A DNA stretch of 64,000 bases from an uncultured Christensenellaceae bacterium. Lineage in GTDB: Bacteria; Bacillota; Clostridia; Christensenellales; Borkfalkiaceae. A program made the translations under genes and the position numbers. The notes under the pieces are model-generated. The model saw nothing but the letters and a program-made list of their open reading frames with translations, had not been told where the DNA came from and did not search any database. The stretch covers positions 1-64,000 of the forward strand of contig CAJUJO010000003.1 in the NCBI GenBank assembly GCA_910586675.1. Reading direction: 5' to 3'. Of the stretch, positions 34,381-43,236 are shown piece after piece. How positions within the stretch are numbered: position 1 is the stretch's first letter; the number at the start of each line of letters is the position of its first letter.

Positions 34381-35115
34381 TTATCCGATTTTTACGATGT
34401 CTGCATCGTCGAGTCCGCGGAGAAAATCGGGGATTTCGTAACCTCCGCTTATCTCTTCCCGCTCTTTACTTTGCGCTTTATCGGTTTCCGTTTCCGCGTT
34501 TTCTTTGGGCGGAGCTTGCACCGCGTCCGAAGATTCGCTTTGAATTTCGGAATATTCGGTGCGGGCGTAGAGGTAATTGTCTTTGTCTTCTTCGGGACGT
34601 GCGATTGCCGCCATTAACGTTTCATAGTCGGGCAAATCTTCCAAAGAATTCAACTTAAAGCGTTTCAAAAATTCATCCGTAGTGGCGTACAGAATAGGTT
34701 TCCCGACGGCGTCTTTTCTTCCGCAAGGATAAATCAGTTTCAGTTCGAGGAGCGCATGAACGGCATAATCGCTGTTCAGCCCGCGAAGAAGTTCGATTTC
34801 CGTGCGCGTAATGGGCTGCTTGTAAGCAATAATCGCGGCACATTCGAGGATTGTCCGCGTCAGTTCCTTCTCGCGTATGGGATTGAGTACGGCGGCAACG
34901 CCCTCTTTATAAGAGGGATTGGATCCGAGCTGCGCTTTATGATTGAACTGTAGCAGCTGAATGCCGCCCTCTTCTCCGTACTTTTCCCGCAATTCGGCAA
35001 GCGATTTTTTTACTTCTCCGTTGGTTACGCCGAGTTTTTCGGCAATATCGGCAATCGCTACGCTCTTTCCGGAAGCAAATAATACTGCTTCAATTATATT
35101 CGTCAATTTCTCCAA
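34381..35115 (-). CDS. scpB: Segregation and condensation protein B
   Basis: Kleisin-complex partner that binds ScpA and SMC in chromosome condensation. 244 residues: two winged-helix domains (about 1-165, with AIIAYKQPITRTEIELLRG as the family signature) and a longer than usual acidic, poorly conserved C-terminal tail (about 175-244). Overlaps the scpA end by 26 bases. Confidence 0.92.
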   Translation of the reverse strand: MEKLTNIIEAVLFASGKSVAIADIAEKLGVTNGEVKKSLAELREKYGEEGGIQLLQFNHKAQLGSNPSYKEGVAAVLNPIREKELTRTILECAAIIAYKQPITRTEIELLRGLNSDYAVHALLELKLIYPCGRKDAVGKPILYATTDEFLKRFKLNSLEDLPDYETLMAAIARPEEDKDNYLYARTEYSEIQSESSDAVQAPPKENAETETDKAQSKEREEISGGYEIPDFLRGLDDADIVKIG

Positions 35116-35884
35116 GAGTATCCTCCTCTTTACGGTCGGGGTTGAGTGATATGGTAATTTCCCCGAACGTCTGCTCCTGCGATACGCGCAGGAATTGGTG
35201 TTTCAATAATTCGAGCATTGCCTGAAAAGTCGTAATGATTTCCGCTTTCGTATAATCCTGCGTAAATAAATCGTCAAACGTTATCTGCTCGCCCGATTCC
35301 AGACTTTCCAGTATAAAATGAATTTTTTGATCTACCGTATATTCGTCGCGCGGAATTTCACGCACTTCTTCTTCGTTCAGCGCCGTTTCCCGTTTCAAGA
35401 GCAAAGCGGAGAACGCCGAAATCAATCCGTCGAGATTGAGATTATCGAGGCAGAATACCGTTTTCGTTTCCCCTACGTCTTTATCAGGCTCCTTGAAATA
35501 ATAGCCGATCGTTTCCAATTCTTTCAGTTTTTTGGTTTCTTCCTTGATGAGCCGGAATTCTTCGAGGGCGCGGATGAGTTGGGCTTTCTCCTCTTCGATT
35601 TCCGCGTCGAGTTCGGGATCGTCTTCTAAATTCGGAACAAGACTTTGCGCTTTGATCTTTATAATACTTGCCGCAATGTTGAGGTAATCGCTCACTTTGT
35701 CAACGTCGAGGTACGGCAAGCCCTGCATGTATTGAAGGAACTGTTCGGTGATTTGCGATACGAAAATATCCTTTATTTCAATTTCTTCCTTGTTGATAAG
35801 GAACAGCAATAAATCGAGCGGACCTTCGAAATTATTCAATACCGTCGTGTAATCGACGACCGATTCAAAATCTTCCCGCTTCAA
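35090..35884 (-). CDS. scpA: Segregation and condensation protein A
   Basis: Kleisin subunit of the SMC-ScpAB complex, about 264 residues. N-terminal signature NNFEGPLDLLLFLINKEEIEI and a C-terminal winged helix (TFQAMLELLKHQFLRVSQEQTFGEI). I place the start at TTG 35884: it overlaps the upstream protease stop as TTGA and has GGGGGA about 8 bases before it. An ATG at 35899 is in frame but lacks a ribosome site. Confidence 0.9.
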   Translation of the reverse strand: MKREDFESVVDYTTVLNNFEGPLDLLLFLINKEEIEIKDIFVSQITEQFLQYMQGLPYLDVDKVSDYLNIAASIIKIKAQSLVPNLEDDPELDAEIEEEKAQLIRALEEFRLIKEETKKLKELETIGYYFKEPDKDVGETKTVFCLDNLNLDGLISAFSALLLKRETALNEEEVREIPRDEYTVDQKIHFILESLESGEQITFDDLFTQDYTKAEIITTFQAMLELLKHQFLRVSQEQTFGEITISLNPDRKEEDTLGEIDEYN

Positions 35885-36609
35885 AACAGCATCCCCCATA
35901 TAGAACTTATCGGTCTGCCGAAAATAACGCTCCAAAGTGCGACGATCGGAAACCCGATATATTTTCTTGCAAATTGCATAATGTAACCTAAAATATCAAA
36001 CCATGCCATTTGATAAACGCCGAAGTCGACGAAAATGCCGCAGATAAAGCTTTCGATAATCAGAAACAAAAGAATAATATGTCCGTATTTGCGAAGAAAA
36101 CGGTAAATTTTTCCATGTTTGCGGCTGCACGCTTCCACAATACGGAATCCGTCCAGCGGATACAGCGGCAATAGATTAAAGACGCAGAAAGATAAGCTGT
36201 ACGAATACAGAAGCAAAACAAAGGAGTACAGGAAATAATACAGATATTGCGGTATAGCGGACGTGCCGTACTGCACCAAAAGTATAAAGAACGGAAAGAA
36301 AATCAAAGCCGAAATATAATTGACGATTACCCCCGCGCTTGCCGTAAGCCCGCTTCCCAAACGATATTTGCGGAAGTTATTGGGATTTACCGGAACGGGT
36401 TTCGCCCATCCGAACCCGACAAAGGTAAAGCAAAGAAGCCCCATGATATCGAAATGACGAACAGGATTCAAAGTAAGCCGCTTATTCCACTTCGGCGTGG
36501 GATCTCCGCATTTGTAAGCTACAAAGGCGTGAGCAAATTCGTGGAGCGTCAAAACGACGACCACGGCAAGAAAGCTCGCGATTAAGTATAGAAATCTTTG
36601 TAAACTCAT
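35881..36609 (-). CDS. Site-2 protease family (M50) membrane metalloprotease
   Basis: 242-residue polytopic membrane protein. Zinc motif HEFAH lies in the first helix (TLHEFAHAFVAY) and the third ligand region is PLYPLDGFRI. In this Firmicutes group the gene precedes scpA-scpB and is a rhomboid-independent S2P; the substrate is unknown. The start ATG at 36609 has no ribosome site; a -35/-10 pair puts the transcript start 2-3 bases upstream, so translation is probably leaderless. Confidence 0.88.
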   Translation of the reverse strand: MSLQRFLYLIASFLAVVVVLTLHEFAHAFVAYKCGDPTPKWNKRLTLNPVRHFDIMGLLCFTFVGFGWAKPVPVNPNNFRKYRLGSGLTASAGVIVNYISALIFFPFFILLVQYGTSAIPQYLYYFLYSFVLLLYSYSLSFCVFNLLPLYPLDGFRIVEACSRKHGKIYRFLRKYGHIILLFLIIESFICGIFVDFGVYQMAWFDILGYIMQFARKYIGFPIVALWSVIFGRPISSIWGMLF

Positions 36610-36617
36610 ACCATGCA

Positions 36618-36646
36618 ATTATAGCTTAAATTTCTAAAAAAGGCAA
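36618..36646 (-). promoter_or_regulatory. Promoter of the M50 protease-scpAB transcript (leaderless geometry)
   Basis: Minus strand: -35 TTGCCT (36641-36646), 17-bp spacer, -10 TATAAT (36618-36623). Expected start near 36611; ATG at 36609. Confidence 0.65.
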
Positions 36647-36647
36647 G

Positions 36648-36687
36648 AAAAAGGCGTTTCAAACGGAAAATTCCGAAGCGCCTTTTC
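36648..36687 (-). terminator. Probable terminator after lysA
   Basis: Imperfect stem: AAAGGCG pairs with CGCCTTT and an inner CGGAA pairs with TTCCG, followed by TTTTTC on the minus strand. Confidence 0.6.
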
Positions 36688-36695
36688 AAATATTT

Positions 36696-38018
36696 TTATT
36701 TCAAATATTCGGGAATGATGTCGTTACGCGTTAAGTCCTCATACGTTTGCGGTCTGACAATATATTCGGCTTTTCCGTTTTTTACGAGAACGACGGGCGG
36801 AATCAGATTTCGATTATAGTTGCTTGCCATCGAATAATTATAGGCACCCGTCGAGAGAACGGCGAGAACGTCGCCCGTGCGCGCTTCGGGTAAATTCATG
36901 TTGACACCGATGAGATCGCCGCTCTCGCAGCATTTTCCCGCAACGGATACGTATTCGCACGGAGTTTCGTTTGCGCGGTTAGCAAGAACCGCCGTATATT
37001 TCGCCTGATAGAGACAATAACGCGGATTATCGAACATACCGCCGTCAACGGCAATATATTTTTTTACGTTGGGGATATTTTTGATTGCGCCTACCGTATA
37101 AAGCGTAATTCCCGCTTCCCCGACAATCGAGCGTCCCGGTTCCAAGGCAATGCGGGGAAGTTGTAACCCGTAATGCGCGCAGCCTGTTTTTACCGCGTCG
37201 AGCAAAGTGCGCAGGGAATCGGCGTATCCGTCCAAATCTGTTTTGACGTCCTCATCATTATACCAAATTCCGAAACCGCCGCCGAGATTCAAGGTATCCG
37301 CTTCAAATTCAAGGGAGTCTTTCATTTCGGAAATAAATTTCAGACTTTTTTCCACGGCAAGAACGAATGACTGTTTTTCAAAGATCTGCGAACCGATATG
37401 ACAGTGATAACCGCGCATGCGGAGATTTTTTTTGGAAAGCAGATATTCTGTCATTTTTTCCGCCGTACCGTCGGAAATGGAGAATCCGAACTTTGAATCC
37501 GTTTTTGCCGTCTGTATATAAGCGTGCGTATGCGCTTCTACGCCGGGATTGATTCGCAGGAGCACGTCTTGAATCATACCGCGCTTTTGTGCTTCATCGT
37601 CGATGAGGTCGGCTTCGCTGTAAGCGTCGACGACGATCGTTCCCACTTTACAATCGAGCGCGTACGCGATTTCGTTCGGGAGTTTATTGTTACCGTGCAT
37701 AAAGATGCGCTCGGCGGGAAATCCCGCCTTCATTGCAGTGAAAAGCTCCCCGCCCGACACGACGTCTACGCCGATGTTTTCCTGTTTGGCAATCGCATAA
37801 ATTGCCGTACAGGAAAAGGCTTTGGAAGCATATAAAACAATACCGTTTCCGTATTCGCGTTCCAGCGTATCCCGATAAATGCGCATCATTGCGCGAATAT
37901 GTGCTTCGTCCAGAACGTACAGCGGCGTACCAAATTGTTTGGCGAGCTCTGCGCAATCGGCTCCGCCGATTTCAAGATGTCCCTTTCCGTTTACTTTTAA
38001 CGATTTTCTCGCGTTCAT
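36696..38018 (-). CDS. lysA: Diaminopimelate decarboxylase
   Basis: Last step of lysine synthesis, PLP-dependent, 440 residues. The PLP lysine is in VLYASKAFSC, His in YHCHIGSQIF, the glycine-rich phosphate loop is LNLGGGFGIWY, EPGRSIVGEAG and the C-terminal CESGDLI active-site Cys (from the partner subunit) are present. AGAGG precedes the ATG. On the minus strand a promoter TTGCGT-17-TATAAT precedes it (about 38043-38071). Confidence 0.95.
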   Translation of the reverse strand: MNARKSLKVNGKGHLEIGGADCAELAKQFGTPLYVLDEAHIRAMMRIYRDTLEREYGNGIVLYASKAFSCTAIYAIAKQENIGVDVVSGGELFTAMKAGFPAERIFMHGNNKLPNEIAYALDCKVGTIVVDAYSEADLIDDEAQKRGMIQDVLLRINPGVEAHTHAYIQTAKTDSKFGFSISDGTAEKMTEYLLSKKNLRMRGYHCHIGSQIFEKQSFVLAVEKSLKFISEMKDSLEFEADTLNLGGGFGIWYNDEDVKTDLDGYADSLRTLLDAVKTGCAHYGLQLPRIALEPGRSIVGEAGITLYTVGAIKNIPNVKKYIAVDGGMFDNPRYCLYQAKYTAVLANRANETPCEYVSVAGKCCESGDLIGVNMNLPEARTGDVLAVLSTGAYNYSMASNYNRNLIPPVVLVKNGKAEYIVRPQTYEDLTRNDIIPEYLK

Positions 38019-38071
38019 GATTGCCTCTTGAATTTTATCACATTATATCACGATTATCCTTATAACGCAAG

Positions 38072-38109
38072 AAAAAAAGAGAACGGTTCGGAAAATATCC
38101 GAACCGTTC
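38072..38109 (-). terminator. Terminator after the second carboxypeptidase gene
   Basis: Perfect 12-bp stem GAACGGTTCGGA/TCCGAACCGTTC (38081-38092, 38098-38109) followed on the minus strand by TCTTTTTTTC. Confidence 0.88.
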
Positions 38110-38129
38110 GGTAAAAATCAACTTTCATA

Positions 38130-39293
38130 TCAATACTGTGCAGCTTTGCGGAATGCGTCCCACCAGGAATATTTATCCGCATTTTGAGCCGCCAGGATTC
38201 GGGTACGCCCAATTTCTATCCCGTCTTTGTACACCACCGCGTAGCCCGCTTCATCGCCCGTACGTACCGGAGCTTTTAAGCAATCGCTTATATTATATTC
38301 AACGGAAATATTTCCCGCCTCTCCTTTTTTACCGAACACGGTTACGCAATTTTCGGGGCGGAGCTCCACTTCCGAAATCTTGCTTCCACGAACTTCCGCT
38401 CTTTCTTCAAGCATTTTTTCAGCGTTCAAAACAATTTTACTTTCATAATTTCCGAAGGCGTAGTTAAACATATTCTTAACGCCGGAAAAGCGCTCTTCGG
38501 AATTGTCCGCGCCGATTACAACAGAAACGAGCCGCATGTCGCCGCGTTTGGCCGTTGCCGCCAAACAAAAACCGGCTTGATTGGTAAATCCTGTTTTTCC
38601 GCCGTCACACCCTTCATAAAAACGAATCAGTTTATTGGTATTGGTGATCCGCGTTTCTCTTCCGTCGGGGTGTTTGAAGTCTTCCAACCATACCTTGGAA
38701 AATTCGTAATATTTCTCATGCGTCAGCATTTCGCGAAGCATCACCGCGACGTCCTTTGCACAGGAATACTGCGGTTCTTTGGGAAGTCCCGTACAGTTGG
38801 CAAACAACGTATTTTCCGCGCCGAGTTCCCGCGCACGCTCGTTCATGCGTTCGACAAACGCCGACTCGCTTCCCGCGATTCTTTCCGCCAGCGCGACGCA
38901 CGAATCGTTTGCCGAGCAAACCGCCACACTCTTAATGAGCTGTGCTGCCGGATAGGAAAGATCGGCCTGCAAAAATACCTGCGAACCACCCATTCCGGCT
39001 GCATTCTCGCTGACGGGAATCTGTTCGTTATAATCGAGCGCACCGCTATCTGCCGCTTCAAAGGAAAGAAGAAGCGTCATAATTTTGCACATACTCGCAA
39101 TCGGAAGGCGCTGCGTTTCATTTCTTGCTTCAACTACGGTCCCGCTTTCATAATCGCATAAATACGCCGCCTTGCATTCGGCAAGGACGTATGATTCGTC
39201 CGCTTTTGCTTCACTAACCGCCATGGGCAGCATAGCACCGACCGCTGCGGCCGCGGCAACAACAGTTGCCGTTAAAAAATGTAAAACTTTCAT
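38130..39293 (-). CDS. D-alanyl-D-alanine carboxypeptidase (peptidase S11), second copy
   Basis: 387 residues with signal peptide (KVLHFLTATVVAAAAAVGAML). Motifs: ASMCKIM (SxxK with a Cys in position 3), SANDSC (SxN) and KTGFT. A C-terminal beta domain follows. Start at ATG 39293, where the signal peptide begins; the longer frame upstream runs into the preceding gene. Located after a SpoIIM-like gene; in B. subtilis spoIIM and dacF are also close neighbours, so this copy is the better candidate for the sporulation DacF. Confidence 0.87.
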   Translation of the reverse strand: MKVLHFLTATVVAAAAAVGAMLPMAVSEAKADESYVLAECKAAYLCDYESGTVVEARNETQRLPIASMCKIMTLLLSFEAADSGALDYNEQIPVSENAAGMGGSQVFLQADLSYPAAQLIKSVAVCSANDSCVALAERIAGSESAFVERMNERARELGAENTLFANCTGLPKEPQYSCAKDVAVMLREMLTHEKYYEFSKVWLEDFKHPDGRETRITNTNKLIRFYEGCDGGKTGFTNQAGFCLAATAKRGDMRLVSVVIGADNSEERFSGVKNMFNYAFGNYESKIVLNAEKMLEERAEVRGSKISEVELRPENCVTVFGKKGEAGNISVEYNISDCLKAPVRTGDEAGYAVVYKDGIEIGRTRILAAQNADKYSWWDAFRKAAQY

Positions 39294-39334
39294 ACTCGCA
39301 GTTTGTGCCGTTTTCGGAAAATTAAACAAAAAAT

Positions 39335-39934
39335 TTATACAATACTGCCGAGCGGATGAAAAAGCGCAAATAAAAAAAGCGCTTCCGCCAAACAAATAAG
39401 AGTTATTATCAAAACGAATAAAAGAAAATCATTTAATAGTTCAACCAAGTCGGATTTGCGGAATCCAAAGCAAGCGGCTCTTGAAAAGGAACATGTACTA
39501 GCACATATAAAAATGAAGTCAATCATAATATGGATCGGGAAGTACAACAGAAAAGCGACTAAAACGCCCGTAAAGCGATATACGGAGCAAAAAATAAACA
39601 GACTTCCGCCAAAAGTATACGCACGATAAATCAGTATTACGGGCGGAAGAACGCATGCCGCAGGATGGATGCCTGCAATTACGAAAAAAGCCAATATTAG
39701 TACGTTTCCCGCCGTCCGTTCAATAAATATTAAAAATACGCTCGTGCTTGAAAAACAGACTTTATCGATAAACCGTTCGCACATGTTAAAGTGATATTCG
39801 TATACGGACGGCGTCTTAACAAATACTATTCCACATATAGTACTACACAAAAACAATATAATTAGAGAGATAAATGTCTTTTTGCGGCAGAAAATTCGCC
39901 CAAAACAATTTTTGAGTAAAAAAGGGAGATTCAT
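39335..39934 (-). CDS. Polytopic membrane protein, probably SpoIIM-like
   Basis: 199 residues, four to five hydrophobic helices (about 20-40, 70-95, 95-120, 120-148, 170-192), cysteine-rich. The segment LLYFPIHIMIDFIFICASTCSFSRA resembles the LPQNLILVPVY...SISFS region of SpoIIM, and the place before a dacF-like gene supports it. SpoIIM acts with SpoIID/SpoIIP in engulfment. The match is weak and rests partly on context. Its ATG lies inside the 3' arm of a perfect terminator hairpin. Confidence 0.5.
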   Translation of the reverse strand: MNLPFLLKNCFGRIFCRKKTFISLIILFLCSTICGIVFVKTPSVYEYHFNMCERFIDKVCFSSTSVFLIFIERTAGNVLILAFFVIAGIHPAACVLPPVILIYRAYTFGGSLFIFCSVYRFTGVLVAFLLYFPIHIMIDFIFICASTCSFSRAACFGFRKSDLVELLNDFLLFVLIITLICLAEALFLFALFHPLGSIV

Positions 39935-39955
39935 ATCTCATTATATGAATCTCCC
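39918..39955 (-). terminator. Terminator of spoIVB overlapping the next start codon
   Basis: Perfect 13-bp stem GGGAGATTCATAT/ATATGAATCTCCC (minus strand; 39943-39955 then 39924-39936) followed by six T. The loop holds TATAAT (39940-39945) and the second arm holds the ATG (39932-39934) of the next gene. Confidence 0.8.
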
Positions 39956-39970
39956 GTATCTTTGTATTCT

Positions 39971-40984
39971 TTAATTTTCGAGCATTTTTTCAATTCCGAT
40001 GCCGTATCCCCTCGTCGGATCATTCAAAAAAACGTGGGTAACTGCACCGATTAGTTTTCCGTTTTGAATAATCGGGCTTCCGCTCATGCCTTGAACGATC
40101 CCCCCCGTTTCCTCAATCAATTTTTCGTCTGTTATTTTAATGACGAAATTTTTGTTGTCTTTATTGTTACCGTCAACTTTGGCAATAGCAATGTCGTATT
40201 TTTGAGGACACTCTCCGTTGATCGTAGAATAGATAACGGCTTTTCCGATGACCGCTTCACTCAGAGGCGCAATATCGACGGCTTCCGCATGTGAAAAATC
40301 GTAGTTTTTTTCAAAAGTGCCGTATAACCCTGTAGATAATACCCGTTCCGCTTTTGCAAGCGGTTTATCGTTTATAAACAGACCGCGCAATTCCCCTGCT
40401 TTTCCGCGTGTTCCTTTATTTACACCAATAACGCTGCACAGATAAACCTTGGCGTCCGATATTTCCAATGAATCGTGATTTTCGTCAGTTACTCCGTGCC
40501 CGAGTGCGCCGAATTTTAACGTTTGCTTTTCAATGTAGGTAACGGTGCCGATTCCGGAAAGAGTGTCTCTGATGAGTACGCCGATTTTATATTTTCCGCT
40601 TTTTTTCTCTTTTGCCGGCGTGATTGACGTTTCCGAGGTATCGCCGTTACGTTTTACTGTAATCGTTACCGATTTTCCCGCGCTTCGTTCGAGCGCTTCG
40701 TTCAACTCTCCAACCGTCTTAATTCGAATTCCGTCGATTGCAACAATGCAATCCCCTGTATGAATTCCGATTTCTTCCGCAGGTCGGCGGATTCCTTCTT
40801 CGGTAACGACTTCTGAAAGTCCGATCACCTGCGCTCCGCCCGCGCCGAGCATGAATCCCGCGGTCATACCTCCGATGTAATATTGACCGCAACCGGCAGC
40901 GTCCGCGCGAACCTTCGTACAAGGGCAAAAGAATGTTATCGCCGCCAGCGCCGTTGCCGCAAAAATAAATTTCAGCTTACGCAT
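39971..40984 (-). CDS. spoIVB: SpoIVB serine peptidase
   Basis: Forespore-secreted PDZ-protease (family S55) that triggers SpoIVFB and so sigma-K activation. 337 residues: signal/anchor (about 5-25), PDZ domain (about 95-170, GIHTGDCIVAIDGIRIKTVGELN) and the S55 domain with His in GALGHGVTD and Ser in GMSGSPIIQNGKLIGAVTHV. GGAGG precedes the ATG. As in other sporeformers it follows recN, but spo0A is not next to it here. Confidence 0.93.
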   Translation of the reverse strand: MRKLKFIFAATALAAITFFCPCTKVRADAAGCGQYYIGGMTAGFMLGAGGAQVIGLSEVVTEEGIRRPAEEIGIHTGDCIVAIDGIRIKTVGELNEALERSAGKSVTITVKRNGDTSETSITPAKEKKSGKYKIGVLIRDTLSGIGTVTYIEKQTLKFGALGHGVTDENHDSLEISDAKVYLCSVIGVNKGTRGKAGELRGLFINDKPLAKAERVLSTGLYGTFEKNYDFSHAEAVDIAPLSEAVIGKAVIYSTINGECPQKYDIAIAKVDGNNKDNKNFVIKITDEKLIEETGGIVQGMSGSPIIQNGKLIGAVTHVFLNDPTRGYGIGIEKMLEN

Positions 40985-41040
40985 GAAAACCTCCGAACGA
41001 AGTTAATTTGCGTAAGCTGTCGCTTTATATGCGCATATTT

Positions 41041-42747
41041 TTAGGATTGTGAAAGGGAGTTTTTGTAAATTTCGGCACTTCTTAAAAGTTCTTGCGCATG
41101 TTTTAGGGCGAATTCGCTTTTTACTTCACCGCTGAGCAGACGGACGAGCTCAGCCAAGCGAGTCTTTTCATCCAACGGTTTGATTTCAGTAAAAGTTTTT
41201 CCTGCGGTTTCCTTTTTTTCTATCAGAAATTGTTTTTCCGCAAAAGCCGCGATTTGCGCAAGATGAGAAACAGCTATAATTTGTGTACTTCTTGCAATCC
41301 CGCAAAACTTTTCTGCAACGGAGCGCGCCGTTTTTCCGCCGATTCCCGCATCGATCTCATCGAAGATATAGGTTCCGATTTCGTTGACAGCCGACATCTG
41401 AGCCTTGACAGCCAGCATAAATCGACTCATTTCACCGCCGCTTATAATTTTATTCAACTCTTTTAACGGCTCGCCTGCATTTGCCGAAAATAAAAACCGA
41501 ACAGAATCCAAGCCTTCCGACGTTGCTTTTCCCGCGTCGTTGGGTCCGTACTCTTCAAAGTAAACCTGAAAATCCGCCGAAGAGATGTTTAATGTTTTCA
41601 GTTCGTTAATGACGCGTTCGGTAAAAGATTCCGCTGCGATTTTCCGCAACGCTGTGAGCTTAGTACAGGCAAGGTATATCTCTTCTTCATTTTTCTCAAG
41701 TTCATTCTTGAGACGCTCGAAATTCTCCGCGCCTTCGGTAAGCCGTTGATACTCTTTTTGGGCAGACAGGCAAAAAGAAATAATTTCCGTAATATTCGTT
41801 CCGTATTTCTTTTTTAAGCCGTTTATCTCATCCAAGCGATTTTCTACGCGTTCCGATTCGCGCTCGTCGAAATCAAATTCAGAGGCAAACTTCTCGATTT
41901 CATCGCCGATATCGGAAAGCTCCGCTGCGGCATTTTCCAGCCGTTCGGCAATCGCCGAATATTCGCCACTGATTTTTATCAGAGATGCGACGGCGCGCTG
42001 TGCGCCCATTGCGGCATCCGCAGCGCCTCCGTCCGATAATATGTACTCCCGAGCGGCATTCAATGCGCTTAGAATTTTTTCCGCATGAAGAAAACGGGTG
42101 CGCAGCGCAAGAAGTTTCTCTTCCTCTCCTTCTCTTAAGTCAGCACGCTCGATTTCTTCGATTTGAAAACGGAGCACATCAAGTTTACGAATGCGTTCGC
42201 CTTCGTCCACTCCGAAGCACGCCATATCGCTTATGATCTTTTTATGATTGGCAACTAGTTCTGCGACGGCCGCCTTTTGTTTGGCAATCTCCTTCCCCGA
42301 TATTGTATCGAGAAGTCGAAGCTGATTGCTCTCTTTCAGCAAGAAAAAGTGTTCGCTTTGCCCGTGCACGTCAACAAGCAGCGGCGTTACGCGGCGAAGC
42401 ATGGCGGACGTTACGGATATACCGTTAATTTTCAAACTCCCCTTACCGTTAAACGAAATTTTTCTCGAAATAACGATTGTTGAATCCGATTCAATGTCCA
42501 TTTCCGATAAGACGCCGTGCACTTGCGAGCATTCTTCTACTGAAAATTCCGCGCAGACAAAACAAAAATCAGCGCCGTAGCGGATCATGTTTTTATCCGC
42601 TTTTGCGCCGAGAACAAAATCGATCGAATCAAGAATAACGGACTTACCGGCACCCGTTTCTCCCGAAAGCACATTTAATCCGTAGGAAAACTCCAACTCT
42701 GCACTTTCAATAAGCGCCACATTCCGTATCGTAAGCCTGGCAAGCAT
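41041..42747 (-). CDS. recN: DNA repair protein RecN
   Basis: SMC-like ATPase for double-strand break repair, 568 residues. Walker A GETGAGKS (29-36) near the N-terminus, long coiled-coil middle (about 150-370), C-terminal signature NKIISGGEMSRFMLAVK and Walker B TYIFDEIDAGIGGKTA. The ATG at 42747 has GGGGA upstream and lies 2 bases past the end of argR. Confidence 0.94.
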   Translation of the reverse strand: MLARLTIRNVALIESAELEFSYGLNVLSGETGAGKSVILDSIDFVLGAKADKNMIRYGADFCFVCAEFSVEECSQVHGVLSEMDIESDSTIVISRKISFNGKGSLKINGISVTSAMLRRVTPLLVDVHGQSEHFFLLKESNQLRLLDTISGKEIAKQKAAVAELVANHKKIISDMACFGVDEGERIRKLDVLRFQIEEIERADLREGEEEKLLALRTRFLHAEKILSALNAAREYILSDGGAADAAMGAQRAVASLIKISGEYSAIAERLENAAAELSDIGDEIEKFASEFDFDERESERVENRLDEINGLKKKYGTNITEIISFCLSAQKEYQRLTEGAENFERLKNELEKNEEEIYLACTKLTALRKIAAESFTERVINELKTLNISSADFQVYFEEYGPNDAGKATSEGLDSVRFLFSANAGEPLKELNKIISGGEMSRFMLAVKAQMSAVNEIGTYIFDEIDAGIGGKTARSVAEKFCGIARSTQIIAVSHLAQIAAFAEKQFLIEKKETAGKTFTEIKPLDEKTRLAELVRLLSGEVKSEFALKHAQELLRSAEIYKNSLSQS

Positions 42748-42748
42748 T

Positions 42749-43204
42749 TTATCCCCGCACAATACCGTGGAGACGGTTGCGTACCGACTGCGCATGCTCG
42801 GGCGTTTCGCAAATCAAAAGTACGGTATCGTCGCCCGCGATACTTCCGACAACCTCTTTATAATTGAGCCTGTCTACCACGACGCCTGCATTTGCGCCGT
42901 TTCCGTTTAAGGTTTTGATAATGATCAAATTTCCTACAGGGCGAATTTCCAAAACGCACGCTTGAAACAGAGAACGCATTTTCTCGCTGATTCCCCCCTC
43001 CTCTTCCGTGATCGAAGCGTAACGAAAACGCTTCTGCACACCTGCAACCTTAAAGAGATGCAGCTCTTTCACGTCGCGCGAAACGGTCGCCTGTGTAACG
43101 GAAAAATGGCATGCATTCAACTCGTCGCAAAGCTCTTCTTGCGTAGCAATTTCTTTTTCGGCAATCAGTTCCAGAATTTTGCCGTGTCTTGCGTTTCTTA
43201 ACAT
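42749..43204 (-). CDS. argR: Arginine repressor ArgR/AhrC
   Basis: 151 residues: N-terminal winged helix (QEELCDEL...VTQATVSRDVKELHL) and C-terminal hexamerisation/arginine-binding domain (LNGNGANAGVVVDRL, GSIAGDDTVLLI). In sporeformers it sits between tlyA/nadK and recN, as here. The 32-bp gap upstream is A+T-rich and may hold an ARG box, but I cannot define one. Confidence 0.93.
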   Translation of the reverse strand: MLRNARHGKILELIAEKEIATQEELCDELNACHFSVTQATVSRDVKELHLFKVAGVQKRFRYASITEEEGGISEKMRSLFQACVLEIRPVGNLIIIKTLNGNGANAGVVVDRLNYKEVVGSIAGDDTVLLICETPEHAQSVRNRLHGIVRG

Positions 43205-43236
43205 TCTTTTTACCCCAACTGTATAATAATTGTATT

